Below the pieces are notes generated by a model. The model worked only from the letters and a program-made list of their open reading frames with translations. It was not told the DNA's origin and did no database searches. A stretch of 6,224 nucleotides of DNA from an uncultured Actinomycetes bacterium (GTDB taxonomy: Bacteria; Actinomycetota; Thermoleophilia; Solirubrobacterales; Solirubrobacteraceae), in assembly GCA_937888775.1 (NCBI GenBank), contig CALAQT010000568.1, forward strand, positions 1 to 6,224, given 5' to 3'. Made by a program: the position numbers and the translations under genes. Shown one piece after another: positions 1 to 5,560 of this stretch (its first letter is position 1; the number at the start of each line of letters is the position of its first letter).

Positions 1-166
1 TCCATCAACTCCAGCTCGCGCAGATCGAGCACGATCGGCTGGTCGTGAACGTGCACCCCGCGCAGCGCCTGCTGCAGCGCCCGCAAGTCGCGACAACCAG
101 CCCGCCCGCGACAGCCACCCGGACCGCGTCGCCGGGCGCGCGGGATACGCTCAGAAAAACCGCGGG
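1..166 (-). pseudogene. STAS-domain anti-sigma-factor antagonist, N-terminal part, frameshifted and cut by the window edge
   Basis: Read on the minus strand, two adjacent frames together give the front of a STAS domain. About 158 down to 90 encodes FLSVSRAPGDAVRVAVAGG followed by LVVA. About 89 down to 1 encodes DLRALQQALRG and then QPIVLDLRELELM. The last part is the canonical STAS strand leading into the D-S-S-G phosphoserine loop, and the window ends in the Asp codon just before that serine. The two parts are out of register by one frame near 86-92, so the gene is either inactivated or carries a sequencing indel. No clear start is visible in the first frame; an ATG near 254 opens the second frame but its product does not look STAS-like. 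Proteins of this family (SpoIIAA/RsbV type) bind anti-sigma kinases in the cytoplasm to free a sigma factor. The family call rests on motif recognition; function here is doubtful. Confidence 0.6.
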
Positions 167-189
167 CCGCGCTCCTACAGGTGTCCAAC

Positions 190-561
190 ACGAATCCTTC
201 CGAGGTCGCCACCGCTTGGTGCGGCTCAGAAGGCTCCGCTGCCGCCCGCACCATCCGGTCAGACCCCGGAACCGATGCCGTCGTCACCAGACAGAGTACA
301 CCTCCCATCGCCGCCACGAGCGGGCATCCGGTGCTTAAGCCTTGACAAACAGCCATCCAGAAGAGATTAGGGGTCCAGCCAAGATAAGGGCGAAAAGCAC
401 ATCAGCGCTACTGAGAGCCTCTCAGCGGTCTGAGCCGGCCCTCGCGTCTGACTCGACGGACCTCCGGCGCCTTCGACGGGGCAATCTGGCGCCGATCAAC
501 CCTCGAAATCAGGTTTCCCGGGCTCGGACCCGCCGCCTGATGTGCTTTTCCGCAGCACCTT
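190..561. other. Gene-free stretch between the STAS remnant and the transposon end
   Basis: I find no convincing coding frame on either strand: open frames here lack family motifs and have unstructured Arg/Ser/Pro-rich translations. A TTGACA hexamer lies at 342-347, but the hexamer 17 bp downstream (GATTAG, 365-370) matches a -10 box poorly and no gene follows, so I do not call a promoter. The only clear structure is the inverted-repeat pair at 392-405 and 537-550, listed separately. Confidence 0.6.
392..550. repeat. 14-bp perfect inverted-repeat pair bounding a 131-bp gap
   Basis: GAAAAGCACATCAG at 392-405 is matched exactly by its reverse complement CTGATGTGCTTTTC at 537-550. One more GC pair on each flank aligns if a single extra G is allowed on the right side. 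The arms lie just outside the Tn3-type terminal repeat at 562. A perfect 14-bp match at this distance is unlikely by chance. The pair could be the ends of a small non-autonomous element, a recombination or attachment site pair, or the arms of a long hairpin. No open reading frame of note lies between the arms. Confidence 0.55.
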
Positions 562-599
562 GGGGTCTATAGCGAGTTCGTACGCAAAACCGGGTTAAG
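562..599 (+). repeat. Tn3-family 38-bp terminal inverted repeat (one transposon end)
   Basis: The repeat begins GGGGTCTATAGCGAG at 562 and ends CAAAACCGGGTTAAG at 599, exactly 38 bp. Tn3-family terminal repeats are typically about 38 bp, begin GGGG and end near TTAAG, with an A-run in the second half; all three hold here. The orientation places the outer edge of the transposon at 562 and its body to the right. The transposase stop codon (595-597, minus strand) lies inside the repeat, which is the usual arrangement at the tnpA end of these transposons. I find no matching inverted copy elsewhere in the window, so the element is not complete here. Confidence 0.8.
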
Positions 600-880
600 C
601 CGCGAGAGCGGGCATCGTATTGAGCTCGCGGTGGGCGCCGCGGTCGCGTAGCGACTCCAGAAGCGCGATTCGGTAGCGGCCGGTGAGGGTGATGTGGTCG
701 GTGCCGAGTGGGCTGAGCCGCTCGATGTCTGGGTCGTCGATCGTCAGGGCGCTGGCGCTGGCGCTGGCGCTGGCGCTGGCGTGGAGTGCGCGCTGGGTGT
801 AGATCGTGTTGTAGAGCACGATCGCGTTGACGATCAGGCCGACGCGCCGGACCGTCCGCTGGTCGATCCCGCAAACGAGA
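595..880 (-). pseudogene. tnpA: Tn3-family transposase, C-terminal remnant
   Basis: The minus-strand translation contains VGLIVNAIVLYNTIYTQRAL and, further on, DIERLSPLGTDHITLTGRYR. Both are hallmarks of the extreme C-terminus of Tn3-family DDE transposases (consensus GLVLNAIVLWNT and ARLSPL..HIN.LGRY). The stop at 595-597 is the natural one and lies in the terminal repeat. The family protein is close to 1000 aa; only about the last 95 residues are recognisable. Upstream of about 865 the open frame continues to 930 but no longer resembles the family, and the region holding the catalytic DDE residues is absent. Between the two conserved blocks the linker has become a run of Ala-Ser repeats encoded by a microsatellite. 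This relic cannot transpose by itself. Confidence 0.8.
748..781. repeat. GGCGCT hexanucleotide microsatellite, 5.7 copies
   Basis: Five perfect GGCGCT units plus GGCG occupy 748-781 without interruption. On the minus strand they read as alternating Ala-Ser codons inside the transposase remnant. The unit is six bases, so copy-number change would keep the reading frame. The pattern is typical of slipped-strand mispairing, and its growth may have been tolerated because the transposase is already non-functional. Confidence 0.9.
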
Positions 881-1001
881 CGCCACCCCGAGAGCTCTTC
901 GGGTACACCTTGAGCCGGATGCCTTCCCACCTCCGAGCGCTCGGGGTCGAGGTTAACCGACAGCCACCCTCAACATCAACAGTGTGAGGCCTCGCTGCCC
1001 T

Positions 1002-1245
1002 GTTGCCGCGGCAACGAGGGAGCGCGCCGAGCCGGCACCGTGCGCCGGCGTCACCCCCGTTGAGAGCCACCGGTGCTTAGGATTAGGAGCTAGCGATGCG
1101 ACTCGCTCGGTCCGGGGCCGGGGTCTCGAGTCAGCTGGCCAGAGAATGAGAGCCACGGCCGCAGCTACGGGTGGTGCACGGGAAGATTCACGGGCCCGGT
1201 TGTGCGGTGGTGGCTGTCGGGCCCGTAGAAACCACCCGTACCGTC
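1002..1245 (+). ncRNA. Candidate structured RNA, possibly a group II intron fragment
   Basis: Several pairings line up in order. GTTGCCGCGGCAAC at 1002-1015 is a perfect palindrome. GCACCG at 1035-1040 pairs with CGGTGC at 1071-1076. GACTCG at 1100-1105 pairs with CGAGTC at 1127-1132. TACGGGTGGT at 1166-1175 pairs with ACCACCCGTA at 1231-1240. Inside the last of these, ACGGGCCC at 1190-1197 pairs with GGGCCCGT at 1219-1226. A 10-bp perfect stem enclosing an 8-bp perfect stem is more than GC-rich sequence usually gives by chance. GTGCG at 1040-1044 would fit the GUGYG start of group II introns, and the general look recalls domain I of such introns, but no reverse transcriptase or domain V is visible. 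The strand is assumed. An imperfectly preserved transposon-internal segment is the main alternative. Confidence 0.3.
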
Positions 1246-1281
1246 GCGTATAGACGCTCGATGCGGACGGCTGTGCCGGGG

Positions 1282-1349
1282 CGTAGCGTCGGACTCGGAT
1301 CACCGACGGCAAGCACGTAGCGTCGGACTCGGATCACCGACGGCAAGCA
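1282..1349. repeat. Perfect 34-bp tandem duplication upstream of mscL
   Basis: The unit starting CGTAGCGTCGGACTCG occupies 1282-1315 and is repeated without change at 1316-1349. Within the unit, CGTCGG and CCGACG (for example 1287-1292 and 1303-1308) are inverted, so each copy can form a small hairpin. The absence of any mismatch suggests a recent duplication. The second copy ends 55 bp before the mscL start codon, so it probably lies in or next to its 5' untranslated region or promoter. Confidence 0.9.
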
Positions 1350-1404
1350 GGAGGGCGGCCGCCATCAAGAAGCGCAGCGCCTCTGACTCGAATGGAGAGG
1401 GCAC

Positions 1405-1818
1405 ATGGGCGTGATGGCGGACTTCAAGAAGTTCCTGATGCGCGGGAACCTCGTCGAGCTAGCGGTGGCATTCGTGATCGGCGCCGTTTTCGCGACGCTG
1501 ATGAAGGCGTTCATCGCCGACCTGATCACGCCGATCATCGCGTTGATCTTCGGCAAGCCGAATTTCGGGGCGCTCTCGTTCACGATCAACGGGAGCCACT
1601 TCGCCTACGGCGACTTCATCAACAATCTGATCACGTTCGTGACCACGGCCGCGGCGGTCTTCTTTTTCGTCGTCAAGCCCTACAACGCACTGATGACACG
1701 ACGCACGAAGGAGGATCCGGACACGAAAGAGTGCCCGGAGTGCACGAGCGCGATACCCGTCAATGCGCGCCGCTGCCCGCAATGCACCGCGCAACTCGCC
1801 GATTCCCAGACGGTTTGA
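1405..1818 (+). CDS. mscL: Large-conductance mechanosensitive channel with C-terminal zinc ribbon
   Basis: MscL forms a homopentameric pore in the cytoplasmic membrane that opens under high membrane tension and releases solutes during hypo-osmotic shock. The 137-residue product starts with the amphipathic N-terminal helix (MADFKKFLMRGN, residues 4-15). TM1 follows at about 16-44 with NLVELAVAFVIGA, the Gly/Ala-rich pore-lining signature of the family. A periplasmic loop covers about 50-68, and TM2 about 69-95 (NNLITFVTTAAAVFFFVV). The last 30 residues differ from the short helical tail of E. coli MscL: Cys110, Cys113, Cys124 and Cys127 form CPEC-x10-CPQC, a rubredoxin-like zinc ribbon, as in some other bacterial MscL proteins. 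The ATG at 1405 is preceded by GGAGAGG (1394-1400) at 4 nt; an ATG at 1414 is possible but less well placed. The gene stands alone and looks intact. Confidence 0.95.
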   Translation: MGVMADFKKFLMRGNLVELAVAFVIGAVFATLMKAFIADLITPIIALIFGKPNFGALSFTINGSHFAYGDFINNLITFVTTAAAVFFFVVKPYNALMTRRTKEDPDTKECPECTSAIPVNARRCPQCTAQLADSQTV

Positions 1819-2160
1819 GCACTCGGGACTAGCATCCGCTGGTCGTCGCCGCCCGTCACTTGGTCAGCACGCAGCTCGCCCAGCGATTGCAGAAAGGACA
1901 ACAACGCTCCAGCACTGGCTTCCCTTGAGGGATTGGCCGCAGCATGCTGGGCGGCAGCGCCGAAACAACTGCTCCGCTACCCGAGCAGCATCGCGGCCGG
2001 ACGGGTGGCCGACTATCGCTCACCGGCACGAGCGACCCCGACAGCCTCAGCCCCGTGCGGCGCCGAGGCGGGTCGGCGATGCTGTCGCGGTGAGCGTTTG
2101 GCATCGGACGCCTGCGATTCGTCTCAGACAGTTGCGCGATCCGCCCACCAGACTGAGAGT
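1819..2160. other. Intergenic stretch between mscL and the IMPase remnant
   Basis: Open frames on both strands cross this stretch, but none has recognisable motifs, and their compositions (Arg/Ala/Pro/Ser-rich) look like shadow translations of GC-rich DNA. A minus-strand frame ending near 1859 has a CCPFC motif close to its stop, not supported by anything else. No tRNA, terminator hairpin with a T-run, or clear promoter was found. Confidence 0.55.
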
Positions 2161-2464
2161 GTGAGCGAAGACCTCAGCTTGGCGTCTGAGCTGGCCGATC
2201 TCGCAGCGCAGATCGCTCTGGCGCGCTCCCACGCCCGAGACTTCACGACCACTTCCAAAGCCGATGGGTCGCCGGTCACCGACGTCGACCGCCAGGTCGA
2301 GCGCGCGCTCGGTGAGCACATCGCCCGGCACCGACATGCGCGCGCGGTCGTCGGCGAGGAGTACGGCCCCAGTGGCCTGTCTGAGTTCTGCTGGCATCTG
2401 GATCCGCTCGACGGAACCAGCCGCTTCGTGACCGGCCAGCCACCGTGGATGACCCCGATCGCGC
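2161..2464 (+). pseudogene. Inositol-monophosphatase-family phosphatase (HisN/IMPase-like), truncated N-terminal part
   Basis: From the GTG at 2161 the frame encodes about 102 residues of a Mg2+-dependent sugar-phosphate phosphatase. KADGSPVTDVDRQVE (33-47) is the substrate/metal loop. GEE (65-67) holds the metal-binding Glu67. WHLDPLDGTSRFVTG (78-92) is the family DPxDGTxxF motif with Asp81 and Asp84. After PPWMTPIAL the sequence stops resembling the family. The frame runs on as a low-GC3, His/Pro/Ser-rich tail to a stop at 2563-2565, overlapping the phaC start. Family members are about 250-270 aa; the second half, with the WDxxAG metal-binding Asp, is missing, so catalysis is not expected. 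The split within the family (histidinol phosphatase or inositol phosphatase) cannot be decided from this half. Codon use shows that the real coding frame ends near 2460, where another gene fragment begins. Confidence 0.75.
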
Positions 2465-2551
2465 TTCATCATCCCCGCCGCTCGTCTCCGACCTCACCTC
2501 ATCGAGGCCCTCGAGCGGGGGATGCGGCAAACGATGGAACAACTGCTATAG
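2453..2551 (+). pseudogene. C-terminal end of an unrecognised gene fused to the IMPase remnant
   Basis: In a frame different from both the phosphatase and phaC, 2453-2551 encodes RFIIPAARLRPHLIEALE and then RGMRQTMEQLL, followed by a TAG stop. Third codon positions in this frame are mostly G or C (about 75%), while the phosphatase frame over the same bases is rich in A/T third positions. This frame is therefore the likely former coding frame. A TGA at 2450-2452 closes it on the left, so no start remains. The TAG overlaps the first bases of the phaC Shine-Dalgarno, the spacing expected of a translationally coupled upstream gene in a phaC operon. I do not recognise the family; the predicted helix gives no specific function. 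Confidence 0.45.
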
Positions 2552-2555
2552 GAGG
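2550..2555 (+). promoter_or_regulatory. Shine-Dalgarno of phaC
   Basis: AGGAGG is 6 nt before the ATG at 2562. This fixes the phaC start there instead of at the in-frame ATG at 2445, whose extra 39 residues are low-complexity and unlike the family. The TAG of the upstream remnant (2549-2551) overlaps it, so ribosomes ending there could re-initiate on phaC. Confidence 0.85.
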
Positions 2556-2561
2556 CAGGCG

Positions 2562-4289
2562 ATGACTGACGTGCGCGCGAGAAAGCCAGCCCTGGACAGA
2601 CCGGAGGCGTACGCCGAGGCGGCTAGCGCGTTAGCGCCGGAGACGGGAGCGCTCGACCTTGACCCGGCGCTGTTCGGGCGGGCGCTGGCGAAGGCGGCGG
2701 CAGGCGCAGCGCGGCGCCCTGCGGCAGTGGCCGAAGCTGGCATTAGCTGCGCCGTCGACCTGACCCGCGCGACTCTTTCCATCGTGCTGCGCGCCCTTGG
2801 ACAGAGCGCGCCGGGGCCGCTGCCCCCAGACGGCGCGGATCGTCGGTTTGCCGACCCGGCGTGGGAGGACAATCCGGCCTTCTTCTGGCTTCGCCAGTCC
2901 TATCTGATATTCCGGCGGCTAGCCGAGGATCTCGTCGCCGCGGGCGATCTTGACGAGCCCACACGCGCAAAGGCGGAATTCGCGGTCAGCCTGCTGGCCG
3001 ATGCGCTGGCGCCGACGAACCTTCTCCTGAGCAACCCGGCGGCACTCAAGCGGGCTTTTGAAACCGGGGGGCGAAGCGTGCTCGTCGGCGCCGGCAACTT
3101 TGTCGGCGACCTTCGGCACAACGGGGGCCGCCCACGCCAGGTCGACACGAGCCCGTTTCGGCTCGGCGAGAACATCGCGGCGACGCCGAGCAAGGTCGTG
3201 TTTCGCAATGAACTGGTCGAGTTGCTGCAGTACCTGCCCCAGACCGACGAGGTCCACGCCGTCCCGCTGTTGGCCAGCCCGCCGTGGATCAATAAGTACT
3301 ACATCATGGACCTCGCACCGGGCCGCAGCCTGATCGAATGGGCGGTCCAGCACGGTCGCACGGTGTTCGCGATCAGCTACCGCAACCCGGACAGCTCAAT
3401 GTCCGGGGTCACGATGGACGACTACTCCACGCACGGTATGCGTGCCGCGCTTGATGCGGTGAGTGAGATCACGGGCTCAGAAACCGTCGACATCCTCGGC
3501 GTCTGCCTCGGAGGCGCGCTGGCTGTCATGACGGCGGCGCAGCTCACTGCGGGCGGCGAAGATCGGATCGGCACGCTGACGCTGATCAACACGCTGCTCG
3601 ATTACACCGAGCCGGGGCTACTCGGCTGCTTCCTCGACGAGGGCACGGTCGTCAAGCTCGAGCAGCGCATGGCGCGCAAGGGCTACCTCGATGGTGCCGA
3701 CATGGGCGGCGCGTTCAACGCCCTGCGTGCCAACGACCTCATCTTCAGCTACGTGGTCTCCAACTGGCTGATGGGCATGGAGCCGCCGGCGTTCGACCTG
3801 CTGGCGTGGAACGAGGACTCGACGCGCCTACCGGCCGCGATGCACTCCTGGTACCTGCGCTCGTGCTACATGGAAAACCAGCTCGCGAACGGCACGATGG
3901 TCCTCGGGGGCCAGCGACTCGACCTCAGCACGGTCAAGCCGGACACCTACGTCGTCGCGGCAGAGCGCGACCACATCGTGCCGTGGCGCTCGTCCTACCG
4001 GACCACCGGGCTGCTGGGCGGCGACGTACGCTACGTCCTCGCGAGCGGGGGCCACATTGCCGGCATCGTCAGCCCACCCGAACCCAAGGCTTGGGTGATG
4101 ACCTCCGACGAGAACCCTCCAAACGCAGAGGAATGGCGCAGAGCGGCGACTCGTAAGGGTGAATCCTGGTGGGAGGATTGGGCACGCTGGATGGCGGACC
4201 GCGCCGGCCCCCTCGGGAAGCCCCCGCGGGTTGGCGGCCGACGTCATCCGGTTCTGGCGGAAGGGCCCGGCGAGTACGTGCTCGGGTAG
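2562..4289 (+). CDS. phaC: Poly(3-hydroxyalkanoate) synthase, class I type
   Basis: PhaC polymerises (R)-3-hydroxyacyl-CoA into polyhydroxyalkanoate storage polyester on the surface of cytoplasmic granules, releasing CoA. The product is 575 aa, the usual size of class I/II enzymes. Residues 1-80 are the variable N-terminus. About 80-250 is the PhaC N-terminal domain, with RFADPAWEDNPAFFWLRQSY and, at 240-251, PPWINKYYIMDL. An alpha/beta-hydrolase core follows. The modified lipase box is GVCLGG with nucleophile Cys315. The other triad members are Asp470 (AERDHIVPW) and His498 (SGGHIAG), at the spacing seen in Cupriavidus necator PhaC (319/480/508). Trp416 in LLAWNEDSTRLP matches the conserved dimer-region Trp. 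The C-terminus ends GEYVLG, as in family members. The gene appears intact. No PhaA, PhaB, PhaE or phasin gene is visible beside it, so precursor supply must be encoded elsewhere. Class is assigned by length and absence of a PhaE/PhaR partner here. Confidence 0.96.
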   Translation: MTDVRARKPALDRPEAYAEAASALAPETGALDLDPALFGRALAKAAAGAARRPAAVAEAGISCAVDLTRATLSIVLRALGQSAPGPLPPDGADRRFADPAWEDNPAFFWLRQSYLIFRRLAEDLVAAGDLDEPTRAKAEFAVSLLADALAPTNLLLSNPAALKRAFETGGRSVLVGAGNFVGDLRHNGGRPRQVDTSPFRLGENIAATPSKVVFRNELVELLQYLPQTDEVHAVPLLASPPWINKYYIMDLAPGRSLIEWAVQHGRTVFAISYRNPDSSMSGVTMDDYSTHGMRAALDAVSEITGSETVDILGVCLGGALAVMTAAQLTAGGEDRIGTLTLINTLLDYTEPGLLGCFLDEGTVVKLEQRMARKGYLDGADMGGAFNALRANDLIFSYVVSNWLMGMEPPAFDLLAWNEDSTRLPAAMHSWYLRSCYMENQLANGTMVLGGQRLDLSTVKPDTYVVAAERDHIVPWRSSYRTTGLLGGDVRYVLASGGHIAGIVSPPEPKAWVMTSDENPPNAEEWRRAATRKGESWWEDWARWMADRAGPLGKPPRVGGRRHPVLAEGPGEYVLG

Positions 4290-4629
4290 GAACCGAGCGG
4301 CGCGCCGACACTACCGTGGGACTCGGAGTTCCCCCGCGTCGTGTGCCGCGCGTACTTCGCCCGCAGCACTCTCGGCAGCGACCGAGCAGAGATCATCGTG
4401 TCGGCACACCATTACTTCGCTGCGCACGCTCAAGCCACTAGTTCGGCGCTGCTGGCCATCGCCCTCCGGCCGCTCGTGCTCCTGGGGATCAACCTTCACA
4501 TCAGGTAATGGAGTGCTGTTCAGATCGTGATGCTCTGGCCCCGCCGATCTCCCACTCCGTAGCGCAGCATGCGACGGTTGGGCACCGCGATCGACCCGCG
4601 CACGCCCCAGAACTTGATCTGCATCGGGC
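4290..4629. other. Stretch after phaC with one weak coding candidate
   Basis: In the phaC frame beyond its TAG, 72 further sense codons run to a TAA at 4506-4508 with high GC3. From the GTG at 4341 they would give a 55-aa product ending ALRPLVLLGINLHIR, with a hydrophobic C-terminal half. A possible GGAG at 4324-4327 is too far from the GTG to be convincing, and I recognise no family. It could be the 3' remnant of another gene or chance. From 4510 to 4629 I see nothing. No T-run terminator hairpin follows phaC. Confidence 0.4.
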
Positions 4630-5080
4630 TCAGGTCGTCTCGGGCGCCGGGGTCTCTACCGGCCAGAAGTCAACGAGCGCACCCTCGAAGTAGTCCGGCT
4701 CCAGCAGCGGGAGTGCCGTGACCTCCACTTCACACACTCCGACCTCGCCAAGGCGGGCATGGAAGCGGCCGTGCGCTGGACGTCCGCTCCGCAACGCGCT
4801 CACGATCGGCGCCGAGTCGGCCAACCGCGCCCGTCTCTGATCGTCGAAGGGCCCGACCTCGCGCGCCCATTGCTCGCGCGGCAACCGACCGACCTCCTCG
4901 AACCCGCGCCCGAGCAACGCTGCGGCCGCATCGTTGAAGAAAACAGCTGACCTTCGGCGTCCGTAAGGAGCGCCGGCAGCGCGAGGTTGGTGATCAGGTT
5001 GCGAGCCTGGACGAGCAGAAGCGGCTGATGTTTCGGCGCCGGCCCGGATCGTATTCCTGCGCGGCGCGAATGGCTGCGCG
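4630..5080 (-). pseudogene. PAS-domain protein, frameshifted
   Basis: Three minus-strand frames join into one recognisable protein. IRAAQEYDPG (about 5071 to 5042) is followed by PKHQPLLLVQARNLITNLAL and PALLTDAEGQ (about 5042 to 4947). Then come AVFFNDAAAALLGRGFEEVG, a middle part, and RPAHGRFHARLGEVGVCEVE (4947 to about 4700), ending FWPVETPAPETT with a stop at 4630. This is a single PAS sensor fold: the AVFFNDAAAALLG helix and the final beta strands ending in FWPV are typical of small stand-alone PAS proteins of actinobacteria. Register breaks lie near 5037-5045 and 4945-4950, and no start codon is visible before the coiled-coil gene at 5100. Two breaks in one short gene suggest a pseudogene, or sequencing indels if the reads are poor. 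Ligand and output partner are unknown; no kinase or cyclase domain is attached. Confidence 0.65.
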
Positions 5081-5099
5081 CCGGCTCGCTCGGCGGCTG

Positions 5100-5321
5100 C
5101 TACTCGTCGCTGTCCGGCGACGGCTGTGCGCCCGGGACCGCATCGTCGGCCTGCTTGGCGCGCCAGTCGCTCTTGACGGCTTTCGCCCGGTCGTCGAGTT
5201 CTTCGGAGCGCTCCTGCATCTCTGTGACGTCCGACTGCATATCCTCGATCGCCTCATCGAGTCTCTCGCGCTGGTGCTCCATGAGTCGATCATATCCCCC
5301 GCGGACGCTCCGCAAGTCCAC
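5100..5321 (-). CDS. Small acidic coiled-coil protein of unknown function
   Basis: The product is charged and almost entirely helical. MEHQRERLDEAIEDMQSDVT and then EMQERSEELDDRAKAVKSDW have heptad-like spacing of Leu/Ile/Met, and a flexible acidic tail follows (ADDAVPGAQPSPDSDE). No membrane segment, cysteine or enzyme motif is present. The start is uncertain. GTG at 5321 gives 73 aa, but GGAGG is only 2 nt away. The TTG at 5315 has that GGAGG at a good distance. The ATG at 5282 gives 60 aa and begins at the recognisable coiled coil, with only a poor G-run upstream. I favour TTG or ATG. Similar short proteins ending in an A/V-PGA-x-P tail occur in related actinobacteria (from memory), so it is probably a real gene. 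Its function is unknown; an oligomerising or chaperone-like role would be a guess. Confidence 0.6.
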   Translation of the reverse strand: MDLRSVRGGYDRLMEHQRERLDEAIEDMQSDVTEMQERSEELDDRAKAVKSDWRAKQADDAVPGAQPSPDSDE

Positions 5322-5560
5322 CCCTCCGGGTCGGGGTTCGCTCGCGAGGCGAAGGGCGGATTAACCGACGAGCGACCTCCCAAACAAAGCAACGGAATCG
5401 GACCCTCCCGCGGGGTCGCCCGCTCCTCCTATTTTTGGGATAGAGCGAGCGAGCCACATCGCAGGGGGGCGGCCGCGCCGACGCAACCCTCCGAAAGCTC
5501 ATGGATGGCTGATCGTTTGCATTCCGCAGCGGCGCTGGGCGCGCAGTAGTTCTGGCTTTT

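Larger units (their letters stand above)
881..1404. other. Non-coding stretch between the transposase remnant and mscL
   Basis: No frame here has family-like content. The stretch holds a perfect 14-bp palindrome at 1002-1015, a set of nested inverted repeats to about 1240, and a 34-bp tandem duplication at 1282-1349; these are listed on their own. Any mscL promoter must lie in its right-hand part, but no clear -35/-10 pair stands out. Confidence 0.6.

Noticed and set aside
342..370. TTGACA with a hexamer 17 bp downstream as a sigma-70-type promoter
   Set aside because: The downstream hexamer GATTAG fits a -10 box poorly, and no credible plus-strand gene follows.
984..1253. Plus-strand 89-aa open frame over the structured block
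   Set aside because: Its composition is Arg/Ala/Gly-rich with no motif, and the bases are better explained by nested inverted repeats.
1282..1349. Repeat pair considered as a minimal CRISPR
   Set aside because: The two units are directly adjacent with no spacer and there are only two of them; no cas-like gene is present.
1856..2104. Minus-strand 82-aa open frame ending with a CCPFC motif
   Set aside because: A single cysteine cluster with no other support, no ribosome site and a composition typical of shadow frames.
2445..2561. In-frame upstream ATG that would extend PhaC by 39 residues
   Set aside because: The extension is Ser/Pro/Arg low-complexity sequence overlapping other coding remnants, and the AGGAGG site fits the ATG at 2562.
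3828..4247. Long minus-strand and plus-strand open frames within phaC
   Set aside because: They overlap the intact, motif-complete phaC frame and show no family features.
5411..5427. GACCC/GGGTC hairpin near 5401-5417 as a terminator
   Set aside because: The stem has only five pairs with no T-run directly after it; the short T-run near 5430 is too far away.
5028..5549. Plus-strand 173-aa open frame opposite the PAS and coiled-coil genes
   Set aside because: It is the complement of recognisable minus-strand coding sequence and has no motif of its own.
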